Origin: JBGPTF01 sp041490445
GTDB lineage: Bacteria > Acidobacteriota > Terriglobia > Acidiferrales > UBA7541
DNA length: 64,000 bases
Assembly (NCBI GenBank): GCA_041490445.1
Contig: JBGPTF010000009.1
Span: forward strand, 101,751 to 165,750
Direction of reading: 5' to 3'
Shown: positions 16,577 to 24,262 of the stretch, in pieces
Numbering within the stretch: the stretch's first letter is position 1
Layout of the letters: the number at the start of each line of letters is the position of its first letter
Notes under the pieces: generated by a model
Told to the model about the DNA's origin: nothing
The model's input: only the letters and a program-made list of their open reading frames with translations
The model's database searches: none
Program-made: the position numbers and the translations under genes

Positions 16577-18226
16577 ATGGAAACTCACCCTAGAGGAAAT
16601 CATGCACGGGTGCTGTTGAGCTCGGTCTTCGGGCCCTATGCGCAAGACGATGAATTCGGCAGCCGGGCGATCAACCCGATGGAGCTCTATCACAACCAGG
16701 TCACGCGGGCGCAAGGCAGCTTTTCGTTGCGCATGTTCCATCGTTCGTGGGGCATCATGATGATTCAGGCGAATATTTCCGCACCCTGCACCGTGCTGGA
16801 TTTTCCCAAACGCGAGGACTTCGCCCGCGAGTTGACCACGAACCGCTACGATATCGTGGGCATCTCCTCCATCATCGTGAATGTCCGCAAGGTCAAAGAG
16901 ATGTGCCGGATGGTGAGAGAACTATCGCCGCATTCGGTGGTCGTGGTGGGCGGACATGTGGCTGCCATTCCGGACGTGGAAACGATGATCGACGCCGACC
17001 ACATCGTCCGAGGAGAAGGCATCTCCTGGATGCGGCGGTATCTCGGAGAAAATGAACGGGCACCCATCCGCCATCCTGCCATTGTTTCCGGTCTGCAGGC
17101 GCGAATCATGGGAGTGCGGCTCCCGGAGCGCAAAGGCGGTACGGCGGCCACAATCATCCCGTCGGTAGGTTGCCCCATGGGATGCAACTTCTGCACTACA
17201 TCGGCTTTTTTCGGAGGCAAGGGAAACTTCATCAACTTCTACGAAAGCGGGGATGAACTGTTTGAGGTGATGTGCCGGATCGAGTCGGAACTCAAGGTCC
17301 ATTCGTTCTTTGTGATGGACGAGAACTTCCTGCTCTATCGCCCGCGTGCCATGCGCTTGCTGGAACGCATGAAGGCGGCGGGCAAGAGCTGGGAGCTTTC
17401 CGTCTTCGCTTCCGCCAATGCCATCCGTAAATACACCATGCAGGAACTCGTGGAACTGGGCGTCTCCTGGTTGTGGATGGGCTTGGAATCGCCCCAGTCC
17501 AGCTATGGCAAGCTGCAAGGCGCGGACACAATGCGACTCACACGAGAGCTGCGCGAACACGGCATCCGAGTCCAGGGATCTACCATCATTGGCCTGGAGC
17601 ACCACACGCCAGACAACATGGCCGAGGAGATCGAGCACGCGGTTGACTATCAGACCGACTTCCACCAGTTCATGCTGTACACGCCGGTGCCGGGCACGCC
17701 GCTTTATAAAGAGATGGCCGAACAGGGCCGGCTTCTGGCAGACGTTGATCCCGCCGATGGCCATGGGCAATTCAAGTTCAACTTCCGGCACGCAGCGATT
17801 TCCCGTGATGATTCAAAGAAGTTCCTGGACTGGGCGTTCTGGCGTGATTTTGAGCGCAACGGTCCGAGCCTTTATCGCATGTGCCGGACCATGCTCCGGG
17901 GCTGGCAGCGCTACAAGGATGACCCGGATCCCCGGGTCCGCGAGCGGTTCACACGGGAGATGAAAAAACTGAGCAGCGCTTACAGTGCGGCGCTCTGGGT
18001 GATGGAGCGGGAGTTCAGGAAGGTCAACCAGAGCGTCAGTGAGCAGATTCACTCGCTGCGGAAGGAAGTCGAAACGGAATTCCCAATGATGGCGCGCCTC
18101 ACAGCGGCCTTGCTTGGCCCGATATTGTTGTGGTCCACCCGCCGGGAGGAAAGGCGGCTGGCGTCGGGACGCACCTACGAACCGCGAACTATTGTGGAAC
18201 GCAGCAACTGGGTTCCCGCCTCGTAG
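16577..18226 (+). CDS. B12-binding-domain radical SAM protein
   Basis: This 549-residue enzyme has an N-terminal region resembling a cobalamin-binding Rossmann domain (about 75-170, YDIVGISSIIVNVRKV and VVVGGHVAAIPD). A radical SAM core follows (about 195-420) with the cluster motif CPMGCNFC, CxxxCxxC, after TIIPSVG. The C-terminal 130 residues are helical and end in a weakly hydrophobic stretch. Such enzymes methylate or rearrange unactivated carbons, often in lipid or natural-product pathways; the substrate cannot be read from sequence. The ATG at 16577 follows AGAGGATGAT; an upstream in-frame ATG at 16526 has no ribosome site. It stands alone, with no biosynthetic neighbours. Confidence 0.85.
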   Translation: METHPRGNHARVLLSSVFGPYAQDDEFGSRAINPMELYHNQVTRAQGSFSLRMFHRSWGIMMIQANISAPCTVLDFPKREDFARELTTNRYDIVGISSIIVNVRKVKEMCRMVRELSPHSVVVVGGHVAAIPDVETMIDADHIVRGEGISWMRRYLGENERAPIRHPAIVSGLQARIMGVRLPERKGGTAATIIPSVGCPMGCNFCTTSAFFGGKGNFINFYESGDELFEVMCRIESELKVHSFFVMDENFLLYRPRAMRLLERMKAAGKSWELSVFASANAIRKYTMQELVELGVSWLWMGLESPQSSYGKLQGADTMRLTRELREHGIRVQGSTIIGLEHHTPDNMAEEIEHAVDYQTDFHQFMLYTPVPGTPLYKEMAEQGRLLADVDPADGHGQFKFNFRHAAISRDDSKKFLDWAFWRDFERNGPSLYRMCRTMLRGWQRYKDDPDPRVRERFTREMKKLSSAYSAALWVMEREFRKVNQSVSEQIHSLRKEVETEFPMMARLTAALLGPILLWSTRREERRLASGRTYEPRTIVERSNWVPAS

Positions 18227-18399
18227 CCCGCCCGCCCCGATCGAGACCTATCGAATCGCTGCTCTTGCATTGGCGCTGCCAGATCGCATTCCAGAACAGC
18301 CCTTGCGGCCACATCACAGGCTGCGGAAAAACTCCAATTCTTGTGATTCCGAGAAGCCGACTCATGAGGAGTAATCCGAGTCGCCGACCTGCCAAGCCA

Positions 18400-19152
18400 T
18401 CAGTACGACACGCCCGGTGTCTCCCGTAGATACGTATCGTCAGTGAGCTGTTTGAGCATGAAGTCCGCCGCATCAGCTCGGGAGATTTTTGCTGTGAAGA
18501 ACCGGTGGCCAATGTTCATCCCATCTCGATAGACGCCTTTTCGTGGTCCGTTTGTAAGGGCAGCGGGGCGCACAATCACCCACTCGAGCAAGCTGTCTCT
18601 GATGATCCTCTCTTGAACCTCTTTATCCGCAAAAACATTCCGCAGCAATAGCGGAATCAAAATGTAATTGAAGAGAAATCCCAACTGTCCTTTGCTCTCG
18701 CCGATGCCGAGCGAAGACTCGCAGATGAACTGCTTCACGCCATGCTTTTGCATTGCTTGGACGATGTTTGCGGTGCCGTCGGAGAGAGCCGAATTCTTCC
18801 TCGAGAAGAACAGCAGCGCTAAGACCGGCATGCCGACTCGAACAAACCACTCGAAGGGCCCGGATAGGGCCAGCGCCCTCGCGACCACCTGACAAATGAT
18901 CGCGATAATGATGATCGCTCCCGTGCGCACTTTTGTGCCGAGAGCTGACAACACGACCTCCTGACCGTTGATCGCCGCCTCGACGGACTCGTAGCTCAGA
19001 ATGTCGCCCTTTACGACCCTCAGATTCTTGTGGGTGGTTCGGACCTTTGCAGGGTCGCGCGCAAAGGCAGTTACGACGTGCCCCTGCTCCAGCGCCTGTT
19101 CAACCAGCGCTCGACCTGTTCCACCGGTTGCTCCGAATATGAGCACTTTCAT
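18400..19152 (-). CDS. Atypical SDR (NAD(P)-binding) with hydrophobic insert
   Basis: The 250-residue protein starts with the nucleotide-binding motif GATGGTGRALVEQAL of atypical short-chain dehydrogenases (NmrA/SDR_a5 style), then TAFARDPAKV and VVKGDILSYE. After VLSALGTKVRTG comes a strongly hydrophobic insert of about 45 residues (IIIIAIICQVVARALAL to MPVLALLFF). The fold then resumes with ALSDGTANIVQAMQKHGVKQ, ESSLGIG and EWVIVRPAALTNG. The insert could form one or two membrane segments. The usual YxxxK pair is absent, as is common in atypical SDRs, so enzyme activity is uncertain. I chose the ATG at 19152 (MKVLIFGATGG) over upstream in-frame starts. Confidence 0.8.
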   Translation of the reverse strand: MKVLIFGATGGTGRALVEQALEQGHVVTAFARDPAKVRTTHKNLRVVKGDILSYESVEAAINGQEVVLSALGTKVRTGAIIIIAIICQVVARALALSGPFEWFVRVGMPVLALLFFSRKNSALSDGTANIVQAMQKHGVKQFICESSLGIGESKGQLGFLFNYILIPLLLRNVFADKEVQERIIRDSLLEWVIVRPAALTNGPRKGVYRDGMNIGHRFFTAKISRADAADFMLKQLTDDTYLRETPGVSY

Positions 19153-19328
19153 TGTGGTCGTCCCTCTGCGTGGTCGCACTATTCTCTACGAGCAGCCGAT
19201 CGGAGTTAAGCGAAATCTTCCCTGCTTGCGTCCCTCCTGTTGCCAACTGCCAGTACGATTCCGGACGCATCTTCGCCGATTCGGAAACTGTCCCAGCGCC
19301 TTGCGGCTCCTCCTCTGACGTCGGCGGC

Positions 19329-19418
19329 CACTTGGCCGTGTAGTCAGCGCTCAGGACTTTTCCCTCCTGTCTGACGGTGGGCGTCAAATCGGCGAGGGGG
19401 GTGTTACACGGCCAAGTG
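19329..19418. repeat. 14-bp perfect inverted repeat, arm repeated again at 20231
   Basis: The arm CACTTGGCCGTGTA (19329-19342) is matched by its reverse complement TACACGGCCAAGTG (19405-19418), with 62 bases between. The 15-mer ACTTGGCCGTGTAGT at 19330-19344 recurs exactly at 20231-20245, so copies flank the SnoaL-like gene. Three copies of such a word within 1 kb are unlikely by chance, but no transposase or target duplication is seen. Confidence 0.6.
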
Positions 19419-19452
19419 AAAGTCGCCGGCAGAAGACGCACCTGTGCGTCGA

Positions 19453-19501
19453 CGGCCCTTCACGAGCAAGATAGGCGCATTCAGTGCAAGGTGAAGGGCC
19501 G
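19453..19501. repeat. 11-bp inverted repeat (possible hairpin)
   Basis: CGGCCCTTCAC and GTGAAGGGCCG form a perfect 11-bp inverted repeat separated by 27 bases. There is no T run on either side, so it is not a typical intrinsic terminator. It could be a protein-binding site or part of a small repeat element. Confidence 0.5.
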
Positions 19502-19642
19502 CTTTGACTTGACGCCAGTTGGCTTGACTTCGCCGAACCCTCCGCCAGATAATCCAGCTCGTTTCTCTTGGTACTCCGCGCGTACTCACTGCATTCTGGA
19601 TTAGTTCCCGCATAATCAGGCGAAGTGAGAGGAGGGCCGACA

Positions 19643-20152
19643 ATGAAAAAGTTCGTTGCGTTTTCTGTGCTGACGCTTGCGTGTGTCTCGCTTTTGTGGA
19701 TGCCGAGGGCACGCACCGCCGCGAACGATGAAGCCGAAATCCGGCAGCTGTTGGACCGGTGGGCTAAATCTTTCCGCGCCCGGGACCTCAACGGAATCAT
19801 GTCCATTTACGAGCCGGGGCAAGCACTGGTGGCATATGACATCGTGCCGCCGCTGCAATACACCGGGTTCGAAGCGTACAAGAAGGACTACCAGGAATTC
19901 CTCGACCAGTTCCAGGGGGCGATCGACGTCGAATATCGCGACCTGAGCATCATTGCGGGAGACACAATAGCCTTTAGCCGCGGTCTGGAGCGACTGAGTG
20001 GAACATTGAAGAACGGGCAGAAATTCGACGCGTGGGTGCGCTTCACCGAGTGCTACCGCAAAACCAATGGCCACTGGCTAGCCATACATGACCACATATC
20101 GGTGCCTATCGATCTCGACAGCGGCAAAGCGGTTCTGGACCTCAAGCCGTGA
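19643..20152 (+). CDS. Secreted SnoaL/NTF2-like protein
   Basis: The 169-residue product has a signal peptide (MKKFVAFSVLTLACVSLLW, cleavage near ARTAA) and a single SnoaL/ketosteroid-isomerase-like domain. It begins DEAEIRQLLDRWAKSFRARD with LNGIMSIYEP, and ends with RFTECYRKTNGHWLAIHDHI. The cone-shaped fold serves as an enzyme or ligand-binding scaffold; no catalytic set can be assigned. The start has a strong ribosome site (GAGGAGGGCCGACA). Copies of a 15-bp word lie on both sides of the gene, as described at 19329. Confidence 0.82.
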   Translation: MKKFVAFSVLTLACVSLLWMPRARTAANDEAEIRQLLDRWAKSFRARDLNGIMSIYEPGQALVAYDIVPPLQYTGFEAYKKDYQEFLDQFQGAIDVEYRDLSIIAGDTIAFSRGLERLSGTLKNGQKFDAWVRFTECYRKTNGHWLAIHDHISVPIDLDSGKAVLDLKP

Positions 20153-20493
20153 CGATTTCGTAGTGTTCGGACAGCGGCGGTACACGACTCCGCAGCACGG
20201 GCAATCGGCGGCCTGTCTCTGGCCGAAGCAACTTGGCCGTGTAGTTGGCTTATGGGAGATGCGAATGAAGCTGTGCAAGGATTGGTCCCACTAAGTCGGC
20301 ATGTGCTTACGGATATTTCCGCCTCTTTGGCCGGATTCCGCCCGATAGGCGCGCTTCCCGGATTATGCCCTTGCGCCGCTTTGCGCCGTCTTCATCTAGC
20401 TCAAACTCGCTCACTCCCCACGCTTGCCCTTGATTTGAAGGCTTGGCGGCCCTATGTTATCAACGCCTGCGCAGTTGCGCGGACCACCAACAC
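20153..20493. other. Intergenic region upstream of the kinase gene
   Basis: A 341-bp gap with no supported gene. It contains the third copy of the 15-mer (20231-20245) and presumably the kinase promoter. No clear ribosome site precedes the kinase ATG at 20494. Confidence 0.5.
20231..20245 (+). repeat. Third copy of the ACTTGGCCGTGTAGT word
   Basis: This is an exact 15-base direct repeat of 19330-19344. It lies 78 bp past the stop of the SnoaL-like gene, so that gene is flanked by copies of the same word. No function is known. Confidence 0.55.
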
Positions 20494-23400
20494 ATGACCT
20501 GCCCGCAGTGTGGCACCGAAAACCAGCCGGATGCTCTCCGCTGCTCGAAGTGCACAACCGTGCTCCCTTCCGCGGACATGACGGCGACGAGCGGCGTGGC
20601 GAGCGGCTGGGCTTCCGGCAGTGGAACGAGTGCGTCCACAGGGGTCTTTCGCGCGGTCTATGCGGTGCTCGAGCCGGGCAGCGTGCTTGGTAACCGCTAC
20701 GAAATCCTCGCCATGCTCGGCGAAGGGGGAATGGGCGCAGTCTACAAAGTGCGCGACCGTGAAGTGGATCGCCTGGTCGCGCTGAAAGTGATTCGCCCCG
20801 AGCTCGCGGCCCGGCCGGAAATCCTTCAGCGCTTCAAGCAGGAACTGATCCTCGCCCGCCAGGTGACCCACAAGAATGTGATCCGAATTTTCGACCTCGG
20901 AGAAGCGGACGGCGTGAAATTCATCACGATGGATTTCATTGATGGCCGCGACCTGAAGTCCTTCCTCAAGGAAAAAGGAAAGTTGCCGCCCGAACAGGCG
21001 GTGAAGATCATCGCGCAAGTCTGCCGCGCGCTCGATGCCGCTCATTCCGAAGGCGTCGTGCACCGCGACTTGAAGCCCCAGAACATCATGCTGGATTCCG
21101 CCGGCCGCGTCACCGTGATGGATTTCGGCATCGCCCGCTCCACGGAGTTGGCTGGCATGGGGCTGACGCAAACCGGTGCGCTGGTCGGCACGCCGGAATA
21201 TATGTCGCCCGAGCAGGCCAGGGCCGAAGAAGTCGACGCGCGTTCGGATCTCTTCACCCTTGGCATCATTTTCTACGAACTGCTCACGGGCAATACGCCC
21301 TACCGCGCCGAGACGGCCTACGCCACCCTCCTCAAACGCACCACGGAACGGCCGCGCCCGCCGATCGAGTTGGATGCGACCATTCCGCAGGGCTACAGCG
21401 ACATCGTCATGCACTGCCTGGAGATTGCCCCTGCGGACCGCTACCAGAGCGCGCTCGAAATCCTCGCCGATCTCGGACAGAGTGCAACCCAGAGTGGGAC
21501 GCGATTGCGCGTCGGCTCCACGGCGCCCGGCGTCGAAGGCACGACTCCGGCCGGTTCGATCAGGTCGGTTGCCCCCGCCGAAGCGGGCGTGTTCCAGCGC
21601 TACGGCAAATGGATTGCGGGCGTGGCCATCGCGCTGGTGTTGATCACGGTCGCCGTTGTATTCCTCGGGAAACTTTTCCGTGGATCCTTCGGCGGCAAGG
21701 GCGCGGCGAAAGAGACTGTTTCGCTGGCCATCCTGCCGTTCCGCAATGTTTCGGCAGATACCTCGCTCGACTGGCTCGGGCCGGGCTTGGCGGAAATGCT
21801 GTGCTCCGATCTCCGGCAGTCGCCCGATTTCGCGCTCGTCTCTCCCGACCGCCTTCACGACATTTTGCGCGACCTTCGCATCACTCCGAATTCCGATATT
21901 GACCCGGCGATGCTTCGAAGAATCTCGCAATTCACGAACGCGCACGCCATGGTCACCGGTCAGTATGTCAAGTTCGGCGATCAAATCCGCGTCGAGGCCA
22001 CCCTTCAGGATGTGGAGCACCAGCAAAGCTATTCCATCAAGGCGGAGGCCCCCACTCAGAAAGACCTGATGGGGATCGTGGACAAGCTTGCTCAATCCAT
22101 CCAGAAAAACCTCGCGGAAACCTCCGGCGCCATCAGCGTCACGGAGGCGAAATCGAGTGAAATCTCCTCGAAGAACGTGGACGCGGTTCACAGCTACACC
22201 GAAGGGCTCGAACTCAACCGTCAGGGCAATTATCTTGAGGCCCTCAAGAAATTTCAATCCGCCACGCAGGCGGATCCTAATTTCGCCCTTGCCTTCTCCG
22301 AAATGGCCCAGACGTACGCCAAGCTCGGCTATGACAAGGATGCCGAGAAGAACTCGTCCAAGGCGGTGGAGTTGAGTGGAAACTTGCCGCCGCAAGAGCG
22401 CTATCGCATCGTCGCCATCAACGCGAAGCTGGAAAACAATTACGACAAAGCGGTAGAGGCCTACGAGAATCTGCTCAAACTTTCCCCGGGCGATCCGCAG
22501 GTCAACTTTAGCCTGGCCAAGCTCTACGAAGACAAGGGCGCGCTCGACAAAGCTCACGATTTGTACGCCAAAGTATTGGCCAGCGATCCGAAATATGTAG
22601 ACGCCCTGCTCGCCACTGGCCGCGTCGAAATCAAACACGGAAACGCTCAGGCCTCCCTCGATCCCTTGAACCGCGCCCTCAGTCTTTCCATCGAGCTCAA
22701 CAATCAAATGGGCAAGGCCACTGTCCTCCAGGCGCTCGGCATTGCCTACCGGCTGTTGGGCCGGCCCGACGATGCCCTTCAGAATTACCAACAGTCGCTG
22801 GCCATCAAGCGCCAGATCGGGGACAAGCGCGGCGCGGCCGCAAGTCTCGGCGAAATCGCCGCCACGGAAGAGTCTCAAGGCAAACTCGAGGACGCGCAGC
22901 GCGACTACCGGCGCGCGCTCGAACTCGAGCAGGAAATTGGTGACAAAACCGGGCAGGGCGTCACCCTATCGGGACTCGGCTGGCTCCAACACAACCTCGG
23001 GCATTACGACGAAGCCTTGAAGACTACAAAACAGTCCCTGCAGATTTTTCAGGAAACAGGAAACGAGGGTTTCCAGGCGCAGTGCCTGAATAACATCGGC
23101 GCCATCTATAGCGACAAGGGGCAGTACGACGACGCCCTCTCGTATTACCAGCAGGCGCTTCAGCTTCGGGAAAAAGCCAAGATTCCCGGCCCCATCGCCG
23201 AAACTCAGCAGAACCTCGCCGAGACCAGCGCCAAGCTCGGCCAGTATGACCAGGCTCTCGGCTACTATCTCCGCGCGCTCGATCTCGCCCGCAATGCCGG
23301 CGATCCGCGCCTGGCCGCGATCATCTCTTCCAATATGGGGACACTCTTCGCCTACCAGGGCCGCTTCGGCGCAGCCCTCGGTTCGGCCCAGGACGCGCGC

Positions 23401-24093
23401 AAAGCTTTCCAGCAGCTTCAGGATCGCTCGGCCTGGATGGCGGAGATTGAAGGCGGATACGGCGCGGCACTCTCTCAGCTTGGTCGGACCGGGGAAGGGC
23501 GGAAGAGTCTTGACGAAGCGGCCAAGCTGGCCCGCGATCTCAAGGCCGACCCCGTCCTGGCCCGAATCCTCGACAGTCAGGGCGACAGCTATTTCTACGC
23601 CGGCGAGTACAAAGCCGCCCGCCCGTTCTATGAACAGTCTCTGCAGGTCGCGCAACGGACCAAGGACCGCGACCAGATTCTGGATTCCAGGCTCGCACTC
23701 GCAAGGCTCGCTGTCCAGGAAGGCCGCAATTCGGAGGCTATCGCCACGCTGAAGAAGATCGCGCAGGATGCTGATAATTCCCGGCTAAAATATGCTTCCG
23801 CGGAGAGTTCGGTGTACCTGGGCGTAGCGCTGCTGAATTCGAAGAATTATCAGGCTGCCCGGCAGGAATTGAAATCGGCTGCTCGCAAGTGTGAAAGCCT
23901 CGGCTTGAAGGCCCTTCTTGCCCAGGCGGATTTTTTTCTTGGCGTCACGCTGCGGGCTTTGGGTGATCGCACCGAAGCGACACGCCGTTTCCAGGAAGCT
24001 TCAAGGCTCGCCGAAGAAATGCATCAGGAATCGAAGAGCGACGCGCTCCTCCAGCGCGCGGACCTTAAGCTGATTCTCGGCGCGGCCCATTAG
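20494..24093 (+). CDS. Zinc-ribbon Ser/Thr protein kinase with TolB-like and TPR domains
   Basis: The 1199-residue protein starts with a zinc ribbon (C3, C6, C17, C20). A PknB-type kinase domain follows at about 66-330: GEGGMGAVYK, catalytic K98, HRDLKPQN at 190-197, DFG at 210-212 and GTPEYMSPEQ. A membrane helix lies at about 372-394. The external part has a FlgO/TolB-N-like domain (about 405-530, LAILPFRNVSADTSLDWLG) and then at least a dozen TPRs to residue 1190. This is a receptor kinase with cytoplasmic catalysis and an extracytoplasmic TPR scaffold. No upstream ATG has a ribosome site, and MTCPQCG is the natural start. No phosphatase or response partner is adjacent. Confidence 0.93.
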   Translation: MTCPQCGTENQPDALRCSKCTTVLPSADMTATSGVASGWASGSGTSASTGVFRAVYAVLEPGSVLGNRYEILAMLGEGGMGAVYKVRDREVDRLVALKVIRPELAARPEILQRFKQELILARQVTHKNVIRIFDLGEADGVKFITMDFIDGRDLKSFLKEKGKLPPEQAVKIIAQVCRALDAAHSEGVVHRDLKPQNIMLDSAGRVTVMDFGIARSTELAGMGLTQTGALVGTPEYMSPEQARAEEVDARSDLFTLGIIFYELLTGNTPYRAETAYATLLKRTTERPRPPIELDATIPQGYSDIVMHCLEIAPADRYQSALEILADLGQSATQSGTRLRVGSTAPGVEGTTPAGSIRSVAPAEAGVFQRYGKWIAGVAIALVLITVAVVFLGKLFRGSFGGKGAAKETVSLAILPFRNVSADTSLDWLGPGLAEMLCSDLRQSPDFALVSPDRLHDILRDLRITPNSDIDPAMLRRISQFTNAHAMVTGQYVKFGDQIRVEATLQDVEHQQSYSIKAEAPTQKDLMGIVDKLAQSIQKNLAETSGAISVTEAKSSEISSKNVDAVHSYTEGLELNRQGNYLEALKKFQSATQADPNFALAFSEMAQTYAKLGYDKDAEKNSSKAVELSGNLPPQERYRIVAINAKLENNYDKAVEAYENLLKLSPGDPQVNFSLAKLYEDKGALDKAHDLYAKVLASDPKYVDALLATGRVEIKHGNAQASLDPLNRALSLSIELNNQMGKATVLQALGIAYRLLGRPDDALQNYQQSLAIKRQIGDKRGAAASLGEIAATEESQGKLEDAQRDYRRALELEQEIGDKTGQGVTLSGLGWLQHNLGHYDEALKTTKQSLQIFQETGNEGFQAQCLNNIGAIYSDKGQYDDALSYYQQALQLREKAKIPGPIAETQQNLAETSAKLGQYDQALGYYLRALDLARNAGDPRLAAIISSNMGTLFAYQGRFGAALGSAQDARKAFQQLQDRSAWMAEIEGGYGAALSQLGRTGEGRKSLDEAAKLARDLKADPVLARILDSQGDSYFYAGEYKAARPFYEQSLQVAQRTKDRDQILDSRLALARLAVQEGRNSEAIATLKKIAQDADNSRLKYASAESSVYLGVALLNSKNYQAARQELKSAARKCESLGLKALLAQADFFLGVTLRALGDRTEATRRFQEASRLAEEMHQESKSDALLQRADLKLILGAAH

Positions 24094-24194
24094 GGCGTCT
24101 CGAAGTGCTCTGTCTGTCCTGTTGCAGAGTCCGGGTTACAGTTCAACGAAGGCAGGTCCTGGCCGAGGACACATCGGGCTGTCGCTGATCCCGC

Positions 24195-24238
24195 AAAAAG
24201 AAGCGGGGAGACAAGCCCATTCGGACCCGGCTCCCCGC
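24195..24238 (-). terminator. Intrinsic terminator for the PxKF propeller gene
   Basis: On the minus strand GCGGGGAG and CTCCCCGC form an 8-bp GC stem around a 20-base loop, followed by TTCTTTTTG. It lies 25-68 bp past the stop of the minus-strand gene at 24263. The loop is long, so the hairpin is moderate in strength. Confidence 0.6.
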
Positions 24239-24262
24239 AAAAACTCCGCCCTGGTCAACTAT

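Larger units (their letters stand above)
19153..19642. other. Intergenic region with inverted repeats
   Basis: No gene is supported in these 490 bp. Two perfect inverted repeats are present: a 14-bp pair at 19329-19342/19405-19418 and an 11-bp pair CGGCCCTTCAC/GTGAAGGGCCG at 19453-19463/19491-19501. Neither is followed by a T run. Part of the first repeat recurs at 20231-20245, beyond the SnoaL-like gene. Confidence 0.6.

Noticed and set aside
20452..22878. 808-codon open frame on the minus strand opposite the kinase gene
   Set aside because: It lies antisense to a clear kinase with TolB-like and TPR domains. GC-rich third positions keep such shadow frames open, and no family motif or ribosome site supports it.
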